Shown here piece by piece: positions 1 through 8,151 of a stretch of 64,000 bases of DNA. Origin of the DNA: Mycolicibacterium sp. MU0053. Its GTDB lineage: Bacteria > Actinomycetota > Actinomycetes > Mycobacteriales > Mycobacteriaceae. The translations under genes and the position numbers were made by a program. How positions within the stretch are numbered: the stretch's first letter is position 1; each line of letters opens with the position of its first letter. The DNA is taken from contig NZ_OY726397.1 of assembly GCF_963378095.1 (NCBI RefSeq), forward strand, positions 5,022,001 to 5,086,000. Reading direction: 5' to 3'. The notes beneath the pieces are model-generated. The model was not told the DNA's origin, searched no databases, and saw nothing but the letters and a program-made list of their open reading frames with translations.

Positions 1-1
1 C

Positions 2-1312
2 TTTCGACCGACTCAAATCGTCATCTACTTCACCAGCGTCACCGGGATCTACCCCGGTGACGACGCCCGCGTGCTGGGCGTCAAAGTGGGCAAGATCGCG
101 GCCGTCGACCCCGCGGGGGCGCACGTCAAAATGACGGTCGACATCGATGCGGACGTTCCGATCCCAGCGGACGCCAGGGCGGTGATCGTCGCACAGAGTT
201 TGGTGTCGTCTCGGTATGTGCAACTTGCCCCGGCGTACGAAACATCCGGTCCCACAATGCGGAACGGAGCGGTGATTCCCGTCGAGCGCACGGCGGTCCC
301 CGTCGAATGGGACGAGGTGAAGACCCAACTGATGCGACTGGCCACCGAGTTGGCACCCAGTGCGCAGGGCCCCGATTCGTCGCTGTCCCGGTTCATCGAC
401 AGTGCCGCCGATGCGATGCAGGGCAACGGTGAAAAGCTGCACCGCACCCTGGAAGAACTCTCCGGAGTGGGACGGATCCTGGCAGACGGTGGGGGGAACA
501 TCGTCGAAGTGATCCGGAATCTCCAAACGTTCGTGAGCACCCTTCGCGACAGCAATGTGCAGATTGTCGAATTCCAGAATCGATTCGCCACGCTGACCAG
601 CGTGCTCTCCGATAGTCGCTCCGCGCTCGATGGTGCCCTGACCGACCTGTCGAATGCGGTCGGCGACGTGCAGCGGTTCGTCGCCGGCACCGGTGCGGCA
701 ACCACCGAGCAACTGGAGCGCCTCACCGATGTCACGCAGGTTCTGGTGGATCAGAAGGCAGATCTGGAGAACGTCCTGCACGTGATGCCCAATGCGATTG
801 CCAACAGCTACAACGTGGTGAATCCCAACACCGGGACCCAGGTCGGGTCGTTCGTCATCAACAACTTCAGCGACACCCTGGGCTTCATATGCAATGCAAT
901 CGCTGCGGTCACGAACGTGACGTCGGAAGAGACAGCACGTCTGTGCCGACAGTATCTGGGACCCGCGCTACGGCTGCCGAATTTCAATTATCTTCCGATT
1001 CCGATCAATCCCTATCTCAGCAAGGCCGGGGGCGACATCATTTACACCGATCCCAGTCTGGCACCAGGCGGCACCGGAGCGAACCCACCTGAGCCGGCCC
1101 CGTCGATATCGGCCTACACCGGCGCGATCGACAATCCCTTCCCGGCGCCGCAGGGGGCACAGCCCCCGGCCGTTGCTCCGGGCCCAGGCGCTCCAGCCCA
1201 CCTTCCCGCGGCACCCGCACCGGCGCTGTACCCGGGGGCACCTGTGCCTGCCGCCCCCTCCGTCGGGCCGGCCCTTCCCGAGCTGATACTGCCGGCACAG
1301 GGGGCGTTATGA
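2..1312 (+). CDS. mceD: MceD, MCE-family protein of a lipid importer (5' end outside window)
   Basis: The reading frame is open from base 2, so the N-terminal membrane anchor lies upstream of the window. The visible protein begins inside the MCE/MlaD beta domain (TQIVIYFTSVTGIYPG, then GVKVGKI). A long helical region follows, and the tail is rich in Pro and Ala, which is typical of MceC/MceD. Mce proteins A-F form a cell-envelope complex that feeds lipids or sterols to YrbE permeases. The D assignment comes from position: the next gene is the lipoprotein MceE and the one after is MceF. The stop overlaps the mceE start by 4 bp (ATGA), so translation is probably coupled. The substrate cannot be read from sequence. 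Confidence 0.88.
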   Translation, partial: FRPTQIVIYFTSVTGIYPGDDARVLGVKVGKIAAVDPAGAHVKMTVDIDADVPIPADARAVIVAQSLVSSRYVQLAPAYETSGPTMRNGAVIPVERTAVPVEWDEVKTQLMRLATELAPSAQGPDSSLSRFIDSAADAMQGNGEKLHRTLEELSGVGRILADGGGNIVEVIRNLQTFVSTLRDSNVQIVEFQNRFATLTSVLSDSRSALDGALTDLSNAVGDVQRFVAGTGAATTEQLERLTDVTQVLVDQKADLENVLHVMPNAIANSYNVVNPNTGTQVGSFVINNFSDTLGFICNAIAAVTNVTSEETARLCRQYLGPALRLPNFNYLPIPINPYLSKAGGDIIYTDPSLAPGGTGANPPEPAPSISAYTGAIDNPFPAPQGAQPPAVAPGPGAPAHLPAAPAPALYPGAPVPAAPSVGPALPELILPAQGAL

Positions 1313-2568
1313 CGGTCCATAACCGGTCACACCGCGGATTTCGGCTACGCGCCGCGGCGCTGATCGCCGGGAGCGTGGTGGTGGCCACGACAGGTTGCGC
1401 ATTTCAAGGCTTGAACTCCCTGCCGTTGCCCGGCACTGTCGGCGGGGGCAAGCACGCGACGAGCTACCACATCGAATTCGCGAATATCGGTGCTTTGGAA
1501 TCGAATTCGCCGGTCATGGTCGATGACGTGGTGGTGGGACACGTCGGAAAGATGTCCTTCTCGAACTGGCACATCGATGTCGAGATTTCGGTACACGCCG
1601 ATGCGGTGGTCCCGGCCAATGCACTGGCCAGCATCGGGCAGACAAGCCTACTCGGATCCATGCACGTGGCGCTCGACCCACCCATCGGCCAGGCGCCCAA
1701 CGGTCGGCTACCCGCCGATGCGACGATCCCGCTGGACAAGTCGATGATCTTCCCGTCCACCGAGCAGACCCTGTCGGCACTGTCGGCCGTGGTGAATGGC
1801 GGCGGGCTGGGCCGAATCGGCAACATAATCCACAACTTCAACGCCGCGCTATCCGGTCGCGAAAGCGACGTGCGTGACCTGTTGAACCGGCTGGATCGCT
1901 TCGTCGAGGTGCTTGACACCCAGCGTGCGAACATTGTCGCCTCGATCGACGAAATGAAAGATCTTGCCGTCGTCTTCGCCGATCAGAGCCAGGTGATCTC
2001 GGCTGCGCTGCGCGAGATCCCGCAAGCCTTCGACGTATTGATCACCGAACAACCACGCATCACCCACGCCCTGAAGAAGCTGCACGCATTCAGTGACAGC
2101 TCCACTCGCCTGGTCCACGACACCCAGACCGATCTGGTGACCAACCTGGACAATCTCGGGCCGACGTTGCGCGCACTCGCCGACGTCGGCGACGGGTTGG
2201 ACCGCGCACTGGCCTACCTCACGGTCTATCCCTATGGACAAAACCTGATCGACCGGGCGGTGCGCGGCGACTACATGAACCTCTTCGAGATCATCGATCT
2301 CACCGTTCCGCGGCTCAAGCGAACGACGATGTTGGGGACACGCTGGGAAGACCCCAACGCCCCCTTGGTGCCGGCACCGGGAGAGCCCGCCTATCTGAAT
2401 TTCATCGCCGATCCGCTGCGGAGCATGACCGACGCCGCGGCCGGGACGCCGACCGGCCCCGACCAGGGCCCGGCATCTCAGCCGGCCCCGTCATCAGCCC
2501 CCGCCCCCGCCGCCGGACCGCCCCTGATCTTCGCCGGACCCTACGGCCCACCCGCGGGAGGCGGCTGA
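1309..2568 (+). CDS. mceE: MceE, lipoprotein subunit of the Mce lipid importer
   Basis: A 419-residue protein with a hydrophobic signal segment (about residues 13-28) ending in TTGC, giving a probable lipidated Cys30. The sequence after it, GLNSLPLPG, is the hallmark of MceE lipoproteins (LprK-type). An MCE domain follows (about residues 45-125), then a long helical region and a Pro/Ala-rich tail. The first residues overlap the mceD stop by 4 bp, and the stop shares one base with the mceF start (TGATG). MceE is expected to be anchored to the outer leaflet of the plasma membrane within the Mce needle complex. The lipobox is slightly atypical, with Thr at -3. Confidence 0.9.
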   Translation: MTVHNRSHRGFRLRAAALIAGSVVVATTGCAFQGLNSLPLPGTVGGGKHATSYHIEFANIGALESNSPVMVDDVVVGHVGKMSFSNWHIDVEISVHADAVVPANALASIGQTSLLGSMHVALDPPIGQAPNGRLPADATIPLDKSMIFPSTEQTLSALSAVVNGGGLGRIGNIIHNFNAALSGRESDVRDLLNRLDRFVEVLDTQRANIVASIDEMKDLAVVFADQSQVISAALREIPQAFDVLITEQPRITHALKKLHAFSDSSTRLVHDTQTDLVTNLDNLGPTLRALADVGDGLDRALAYLTVYPYGQNLIDRAVRGDYMNLFEIIDLTVPRLKRTTMLGTRWEDPNAPLVPAPGEPAYLNFIADPLRSMTDAAAGTPTGPDQGPASQPAPSSAPAPAAGPPLIFAGPYGPPAGGG

Positions 2569-4085
2569 TGCTCACACCGCTGATCCGTCTTCAGCTGATC
2601 CTGTTCACGATTGCCTCGGTGATCGGAATGCCCCTGATGGCCACGCATTACCTGCAACTGCCGACCCTCCTCGGCATCGGGAGAATCACGGTCAAACTGC
2701 AGTTGCCGGCAGCCGGCGGCCTGTACCGCTTCAGCAATGTCACCTACCGAGGCGTGCAGGTCGGGCAGGTCAACTCCATCGATGTGCGGGACGGGAAATA
2801 TGTAGAAGCCACCCTCTCGCTGGACACCCGGCCCCGCATCCCTACTGATCTCATCGCGCATGTTCGCAGCATGTCGGCCGTCGGCGAACAATACGTCGAT
2901 CTGCAACCCCGCAATGAATCACCACCATATTTGGTGAACGGGTCGGTCATCCCGGCGGGGAAGACAACCATTCCGCAGCAGGTGGGGCCGATGATGAACC
3001 AGGTCAGTACGCTGCTGGACAGCATTCCGCAGGACAAGCTGAGCACGATCATCGATGAGTCGTTCGACGCCTTCAACGGATCAGACTTCGCGTTCGGCTC
3101 GCTCCTGGACTCCGTCGCCAAACTGAGCACGGACCTCAACAGCGTGGCCAACGAGGCCGCCACCCTGATCACCGATGCCAGGCCCCTGCTGGAAGGCCAA
3201 GCACAGAGCAGCGACGCGCTACGGACCTGGATCCGCAGTCTCGGCGGCGTCACCGAGCAAGTGCGGCACAACGATCAGCACGTTCGCACCCTGCTGCAGC
3301 AAGGCCCGCCCGCCGCGGACGAGGTATCCCGATTGCTGGCCGACGTGCGCCCGACGCTGCCTGTGCTCCTGGCGAACCTGACCACCGTCGGCCAGGTTGC
3401 CGTGACATACAACGCGTCACTCGAGCAGCTACTGGTGCTCCTTCCTCCCAATGTGGCTGCGGTACAGGGCGTTGCACCCAACAAGAACGCCACCGGAATC
3501 GCCCTGGGAGATTTCGCCATGACGATGTCCGATCCGCCCCCGTGTACGGTCGGTTTCCTACCCCCGTCATCATGGCGATCACCGCAGGACCAATCGGTGA
3601 TCGATACGCCCGACGGGATCTACTGCAAGCTCCCGCACGACTCCCCGATCGCAGTCCGCGGGGCGCGCAACTACCCGTGCATGGAGCACCCCGGTAAACG
3701 TGCCCCGACGGTGGAACTGTGCAACAGTCCGGAGGGCTTCATGCCGCTGGCCCAACGGCAGCACATACTCGGCCCCTACCCGGTCGACCCGAATCTCCTC
3801 GGCCAAGGCGTACCACCGGACAGCAGGGCGGACCCGGACGAGGGCATCTTCGGCCCGTTGGAAGGGACCCCGCGGCCGGCGGACACCGGACCTCCTGCAC
3901 CACTGCCACCACCCGCGGCGCCCGCGGGCTACGACGATTCGGCGCCGGTCAATGTACAGACAGCGCAATACAATCCACATACCGGGGCATACATGGCCGA
4001 TGACGGCCGCATCTACTCCCAGTCGAATCTCGCCGAGTCGTCGACGAGCGGCGGTTGGACAGACCTGGTGATGCCGAACCCCTGA
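2568..4085 (+). CDS. mceF: MceF, MCE-family protein of a lipid importer
   Basis: A 505-residue protein with one N-terminal membrane segment (about residues 8-27), followed by an MCE domain containing the MceF-typical stretch GIGRITVKLQLP...GLYRFSNVTYRGVQVGQV. The middle is helical. The C-terminal half contains several cysteines and a Pro-rich segment, as in other MceF proteins. It is the last mce gene: 69 bp separate it from the next start, and the following genes are enzymes. The operon therefore ends in catabolic genes rather than in the usual mce-associated (Mas) proteins, which suggests that the imported lipid is processed by the island to the right. That link is inference. Confidence 0.9.
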   Translation: MLTPLIRLQLILFTIASVIGMPLMATHYLQLPTLLGIGRITVKLQLPAAGGLYRFSNVTYRGVQVGQVNSIDVRDGKYVEATLSLDTRPRIPTDLIAHVRSMSAVGEQYVDLQPRNESPPYLVNGSVIPAGKTTIPQQVGPMMNQVSTLLDSIPQDKLSTIIDESFDAFNGSDFAFGSLLDSVAKLSTDLNSVANEAATLITDARPLLEGQAQSSDALRTWIRSLGGVTEQVRHNDQHVRTLLQQGPPAADEVSRLLADVRPTLPVLLANLTTVGQVAVTYNASLEQLLVLLPPNVAAVQGVAPNKNATGIALGDFAMTMSDPPPCTVGFLPPSSWRSPQDQSVIDTPDGIYCKLPHDSPIAVRGARNYPCMEHPGKRAPTVELCNSPEGFMPLAQRQHILGPYPVDPNLLGQGVPPDSRADPDEGIFGPLEGTPRPADTGPPAPLPPPAAPAGYDDSAPVNVQTAQYNPHTGAYMADDGRIYSQSNLAESSTSGGWTDLVMPNP

Positions 4086-4154
4086 AACCCAGCTGGGTCG
4101 AAGGACAGCAGCCATCCCACCGAGCGCACCGAACCAACTGTGGAGGAACAGGAC

Positions 4155-5012
4155 ATGAGCCGACTCGAGAACAAGGTGGTCATGATCACCGGCGCTGCCC
4201 GCGGACAAGGTCGCAGTCACGCACTGCACATGGCCGCCGAGGGTGCCGACATCATCGCGCTCGACATCTGTGCCGACATCGCCAGCAACCCCAACCACTT
4301 GGCCACCGACTCCGATCTGGCGGAGACCGGACGTTTGGTCGAGGCGGCGGGAAGGCGTGTCATCACCGCCAAAGTCGACGTACGCGACCGGTCCGAGCTG
4401 GCGGCTGCGCTGGGTTCCGCCGTTGCCGAGTTCGGCGGACTCGACGTCATCGTGGCGAACGCCGGCATCTCTGCGTTCGGTCCGACGGTACCCGTGCAAG
4501 GCTTCGTCGATGCATTCGATGTCGACTTCGTCGGCGTCGTCAACACGGTGAGCGTCGGGCTGCCGCATCTGAAGCCGGGCGCATCGATCGTTGTCACCGG
4601 ATCAATTGCGGCGCTGGCATCGCAGGTGACCCGCAGCGATGGGTTGGGACTGCAGGGGCCGGGCGCAGCCGGCTACGGACTGGCCAAGAGCATGCTGTGC
4701 GACTACACCAAGTCCCTGGCCCTGGTACTGGGCGAGCAGCGGATTCGCGTCAACGCGGTGCATCCCACCAACGTCGACACCGACATGCTTCACATCGATT
4801 CGATCTACCGGGCATTCCGTCCCGACCTGGAGAATCCCACCCGCTCCGATGCCGAGGTCGGGTTCACCTTCATCCATGCCATCCCGGTTCCCTACGTCGA
4901 TCCCGCCGACATTTCCCACGCGGTCGTGTACCTGGCCTCCGACGAATCCCGCTACGTGACCGGGCAGCAATTGTTCGTCGATGCCGGCGCCGCCGTCAAG
5001 GCCGGGATGTGA
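4155..5012 (+). CDS. Mycofactocin-type SDR oxidoreductase
   Basis: A 285-residue short-chain dehydrogenase. The nucleotide-binding motif is TGAARGQGRSHA near the N-terminus, and the second beta strand ends in Asp (IIALDIC), which favours NAD over NADP. The catalytic set is Ser in VTGSIAALA and Tyr-x3-Lys in GYGLAKS. The GARGQGRSHA motif, the loop between strands 2 and 3, and the HPTNVDTDML region resemble mycofactocin-coupled SDRs, whose NADH stays bound and is recycled by mycofactocin; this is family knowledge, not shown here. I chose ATG 4155 because GGAGG at 4142-4146 is well placed before it; an upstream in-frame GTG at 4140 has no such site. It probably oxidises an alcohol of the substrate brought in by Mce. 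Confidence 0.82.
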   Translation: MSRLENKVVMITGAARGQGRSHALHMAAEGADIIALDICADIASNPNHLATDSDLAETGRLVEAAGRRVITAKVDVRDRSELAAALGSAVAEFGGLDVIVANAGISAFGPTVPVQGFVDAFDVDFVGVVNTVSVGLPHLKPGASIVVTGSIAALASQVTRSDGLGLQGPGAAGYGLAKSMLCDYTKSLALVLGEQRIRVNAVHPTNVDTDMLHIDSIYRAFRPDLENPTRSDAEVGFTFIHAIPVPYVDPADISHAVVYLASDESRYVTGQQLFVDAGAAVKAGM

Positions 5013-5038
5013 ACGAAACGCCGAGCGAAAGGACGGGC

Positions 5039-5848
5039 ATGAATCGACTCGCAATTGAGTACCTGAGCGTCTTCGGACTCTCCCCCACCGAATTCGTGGA
5101 CGTGGCAGCCGAACTCGGGTGTGGGTACATCTCGATGGGTCTGACCGGGATACACCTGGAGTCCCTGGGCTACCCGCACTATTCACTGCGCGAGGACGCC
5201 GCCCTGCGCCGGGAGTTTCGCGCGGCGTTGACAGACCGTGGCGTCGCGATCTCCCTGGGCGAGGGTTTCCTCATTGCGCCGGGCACCGATTGGAACGCCT
5301 ACGCCTCCGATCTTGACGTGATGGCGGAACTCGGCGCCGCCCAGATCAACACCCTCGGCTTGGATCCGGATCGAAACCGCACCTTCGACCAGTTCGCGAG
5401 GCTCACGGAGTTCGCCACCGACCGCGGTATGCGGACCACGGTAGAGATGATGCCCGGCACCGTGGTGGGTGACCTGGATGCGGCAGCGGCCGCGGTGGCC
5501 CACGTCGGACAGGCGGACTTCCGATTGCTCATCGACACCATGCACCTTGCACGCGCAGGCGCGGACGCTGACGACATCCGGCGGCTGGATCCGGCCACGA
5601 TCGGTTATGCGCAACTGAGCGACAGTCCCATCATCACCGATATGGCGGCCTACATCGAGGCCGCAACTTTCGAGCGCATGGTCCCCGGCACCGGAGCCTT
5701 ACCTTTGGCGGAGATCCTCCAGGCGCTACCCCAAGAGATTCACATCGGGCTCGAGGTTCCCATGCGATCGCTCGCCGAGGCGGGCGTTGGGCCGCTCGAG
5801 CGGCTCCGCCCCTGTGTGGAGGCCGCCCACGCCCTCATCCCGGCGTAG
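5039..5848 (+). CDS. Xylose isomerase-like TIM-barrel protein
   Basis: A 269-residue protein of the sugar phosphate isomerase/epimerase (AP endonuclease 2-like) TIM-barrel family. Visible barrel-strand motifs are TTVEMMPGTVVGDL, LLIDTMHLARAG and IGLEVPMRS, whose Glu, Asp, His and Glu residues are likely divalent-metal ligands. The start is ATG 5039, preceded by GCGAAAGGACG and lying 26 bp after the SDR stop. The frame is open far upstream, but that stretch overlaps the SDR in another frame and is not coding. Members of this family act as isomerases, epimerases or lyases on many substrates, so the reaction is not known here. It is co-directional with the SDR and probably in the same transcript. 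Confidence 0.75.
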   Translation: MNRLAIEYLSVFGLSPTEFVDVAAELGCGYISMGLTGIHLESLGYPHYSLREDAALRREFRAALTDRGVAISLGEGFLIAPGTDWNAYASDLDVMAELGAAQINTLGLDPDRNRTFDQFARLTEFATDRGMRTTVEMMPGTVVGDLDAAAAAVAHVGQADFRLLIDTMHLARAGADADDIRRLDPATIGYAQLSDSPIITDMAAYIEAATFERMVPGTGALPLAEILQALPQEIHIGLEVPMRSLAEAGVGPLERLRPCVEAAHALIPA

Positions 5849-5869
5849 TTCGGGGCACTGAGAGCCGGC

Positions 5870-6211
5870 CTACGCGCCGGACGGCGCGCGTGTGATGGTC
5901 ATAAAGCCGGCGCCCACAGCGTGCTGCGGTTCGGCGTCGCCCTGTACCTCCACCGCCAGCGCGATGTGGGCGAAGCTGAGAAACAGTTGCATGAGCCGGT
6001 TTTCGTCGTCGTCGTACTCGGCGAACGGCTTCTTGTCCAGATAGGTCAGCCCGTCCTGCAAGCGATCTTTGGCCGCATTGAAGAATGCGATCCGCTCGGC
6101 TTCGGTACTGCTGAGCCGCCCCTTGAGCCGGGCGTCGGCGGACTCGAAAACCCACCGGCCGACGAATGGTTCCAGGGTCTCGAAGCCCGGCGGTAAGAGT
6201 TCCCCGGTCAC
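5870..6211 (-). CDS. Conserved-looking small protein at the end of the Rieske operon
   Basis: A 113-residue soluble protein that I do not recognise. It has no membrane segment, signal peptide, Cys pair or known motif. It contains a helical, acidic middle (DKKPFAEYDDDENRL) and a beta-like C-terminal part. Its start overlaps the stop of the upstream Rieske oxygenase by 4 bp, so it is very likely translated with it. A non-catalytic partner or small subunit for the oxygenase is one possibility, but ring-hydroxylating oxygenase beta subunits are normally about 160-190 residues with an NTF2-like fold, and this one is too short. It is convergent with the TIM-barrel gene, only 21 bp away. Confidence 0.6.
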   Translation of the reverse strand: MTGELLPPGFETLEPFVGRWVFESADARLKGRLSSTEAERIAFFNAAKDRLQDGLTYLDKKPFAEYDDDENRLMQLFLSFAHIALAVEVQGDAEPQHAVGAGFMTITRAPSGA

Positions 6212-7380
6212 CGTGCCACCCCCGCCTGATGTGCCGACACCGCAGCGTCGACCTGCTGGAAGAGATGCCGCAGTAGCACCTCCTGAGCCTGAAAGTGAAT
6301 GTGGCTCAATGCGCCACTGCTGATGCCGCGTTGGCCCGCTTCGATGACCTCCCGGTCCTCGGAATGAATATCCAGGGTCGTGCAGGCGGCGTATTCACGG
6401 GCGAAGCGTTCGCTGGCATTCACGTCATCACCCACCCAGTACAGCCGCACGACACCGCGTGACTTGGTCGCCGAGATCGGGTAGACCACGTGGGAGAAGT
6501 GCTGGATGGCCATCCCGAAGATGAAGAAGTTCGGAAACAGCACCAGATAGTCCATGTTGAATTCCAACTGCCTGGACATCGCCCCCTCCAGCTGTTTCAT
6601 CAGCGCAATGCCCTGCACCTCGGCCGGCGTGAATTCGGGGTTGGTCCAGACGGTTTGGTAGCGGTGGGGGCCGGAGAACCCGATGTTGGTGGGGTAGCCG
6701 AATGGGTTTTCCGGTCCGGTGGGTCCGTTGCCGCCGCTGCGGGGATGGATGAACCGCAGGTGGTAGTTCTCCTGAAAGTTGTCGAAGGTGAGCTTCCAGT
6801 TCGCGTCGATCTCGTAGACGTACTCGGTGAAGGTCGTCGCCTGAGCCACCGGCAGCAACTCGAGCTTGGCTGCCATCGGCCCCAGGAACTCGCGCAGGGT
6901 TTGCTTCGGTTCGGGATCCAGGTTGATGAAGATCAACCCGGCGCAGACATCGACCGAAATCTTCGGCAATCCACACTGGGCCTTGTCGATATAGAAGTTC
7001 CCGAAATCCGGTGCGGACCGCAGTCGGCCGTCCGGGGTGAAGTTCCAACCGTGGTACTGGCAGCTGAATGACGACCGTTGCCCGCCCCGGTCGAGGACCA
7101 GCTGGGTGGCGCGGTGGGTACACACGTTGTGGAACGCGCGGATCTCGCCGTCCTTGGCCCGGGTGATCAGTACCGTGGTGTTCGCCACCTCCAGGTCGCG
7201 CACGATATAGCTGTTGGGCTCGGAAAGTTCGCAGATATGGCCGATCTCGAGCCAGGTCTGCTTGAACACGGCCTCACGCTCGGCCTCGAAGTACTCCGGC
7301 CGGTAGTACGGCCCGGTCGGTATCGGGTCGGTGCCCAGGCCGTGGGTCTCTGGGCGGGCTAAGACGGTTTCCGTTGTCAT
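6208..7380 (-). CDS. Rieske non-heme iron oxygenase, alpha subunit (first copy)
   Basis: A 390-residue ring-hydroxylating oxygenase. The Rieske [2Fe-2S] ligands are Cys87, His89, Cys107 and His110 (C-x-H-x17-C-x2-H). The C-terminal catalytic domain has the mononuclear iron region NFQENYHLRFIHP, whose two histidines plus a later Asp form the usual facial triad. The family adds O2 to aromatic, terpenoid or quaternary-ammonium substrates using electrons from a reductase and often a ferredoxin. No reductase is encoded beside it; the only ferredoxin in the island is at 16076-16426. It lies third or fourth in a leftward operon after a sulfotransferase, an MBL protein and an SDR. Its substrate is unknown. 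Confidence 0.88.
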   Translation of the reverse strand: MTTETVLARPETHGLGTDPIPTGPYYRPEYFEAEREAVFKQTWLEIGHICELSEPNSYIVRDLEVANTTVLITRAKDGEIRAFHNVCTHRATQLVLDRGGQRSSFSCQYHGWNFTPDGRLRSAPDFGNFYIDKAQCGLPKISVDVCAGLIFINLDPEPKQTLREFLGPMAAKLELLPVAQATTFTEYVYEIDANWKLTFDNFQENYHLRFIHPRSGGNGPTGPENPFGYPTNIGFSGPHRYQTVWTNPEFTPAEVQGIALMKQLEGAMSRQLEFNMDYLVLFPNFFIFGMAIQHFSHVVYPISATKSRGVVRLYWVGDDVNASERFAREYAACTTLDIHSEDREVIEAGQRGISSGALSHIHFQAQEVLLRHLFQQVDAAVSAHQAGVAR

Positions 7381-7404
7381 CGCACTTCCTTGTCTTGGGC
7401 CTGA

Positions 7405-8151
7405 TCAGCTGACGCAGTAGCCGCCGTCGACGGTGACGACGGATCCGGTGATGAACGCGCTGTTCTCGGTGCACAGAAAGATCACGGCATCGGCGACCTC
7501 CTCGGGTGTTCCGAGCCGGCCCAACGGGGTCCGCGCGCACTGCTCGGCGATGTAGTCGGGCACCAGTTCCGGGGAGGTCATCGGAGTGTCGATGAATCCG
7601 GCGGTCACGGCGTTGACCCGGATGTTGTCCGGCCCCCACTTCATCGCGAAGTTCCGCGTCATCGCCAGGAGACCTGACTTCGCCGCGCCGTAGGCGGGCA
7701 CCATGGGAACGGCGCGCACGGTGGACAGCGAGGACAGACCGACGACGCTGGCGCCGCCAGGCGCGGACGACTTGGCCAATGCGTCGTGCAGCGCGGTGGT
7801 GAGTTCGAAGGGGCCGAACAGATTGAGATCCACGGTGGACCGGAAGCCCTCGGGCGTCGACTCATCCAGCCCGCCCGCGAAGATCGCTCCGGCGTTGTTC
7901 ACCAGGATGTCGAGGTGCTCGAATGTGCCGGACAGTTCTTGGATCCCGGCGCGGTCGGTGAGTTCGAGCTGATGGTAGGTCATACCCTCCAGGTCGACCC
8001 CGTAGTCGGCGGCCTGTGGCTTGCGACCGGTGGTGGTTACCGCAGCACCGGCGTCGCGGAGCTTGGTCACGATGGCGTGACCGATGCCGCTGGTACCGCC
8101 GGTCACCAACGCGGTGCACCCGCTGAAGTCATAGGTAGCGCGTGAGGTCAC
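7405..8151 (-). CDS. SDR-family oxidoreductase
   Basis: A 248-residue classical SDR with the N-terminal motif TGGTSGIGHA, NNAGAIFA, catalytic Ser in GLSSLS and Tyr-x3-Lys in YGAAKSG. The strand-2 end TTGRKPQ carries Arg/Lys rather than Asp, which suggests NADP(H). Its start overlaps the stop of the upstream MBL gene by 4 bp, and the Rieske gene follows after 24 bp. It most likely oxidises or reduces an alcohol/ketone intermediate of the same pathway. The length and motifs are complete, with no sign of damage. Confidence 0.85.
   Translation of the reverse strand: MTSRATYDFSGCTALVTGGTSGIGHAIVTKLRDAGAAVTTTGRKPQAADYGVDLEGMTYHQLELTDRAGIQELSGTFEHLDILVNNAGAIFAGGLDESTPEGFRSTVDLNLFGPFELTTALHDALAKSSAPGGASVVGLSSLSTVRAVPMVPAYGAAKSGLLAMTRNFAMKWGPDNIRVNAVTAGFIDTPMTSPELVPDYIAEQCARTPLGRLGTPEEVADAVIFLCTENSAFITGSVVTVDGGYCVS

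Noticed and set aside
4055-5038. In-frame upstream extension of the TIM-barrel gene
   Set aside because: The stretch overlaps the SDR gene in another frame and reads as Arg-rich nonsense; a ribosome-binding site precedes ATG 5039.
5866-5892. GC-rich hairpin CGCGCC-GGAC-GGCGCG between convergent genes considered as a terminator
   Set aside because: The stem lies within the last codons of the small gene and is only 6 bp. In DNA this GC-rich such stems are common by chance.
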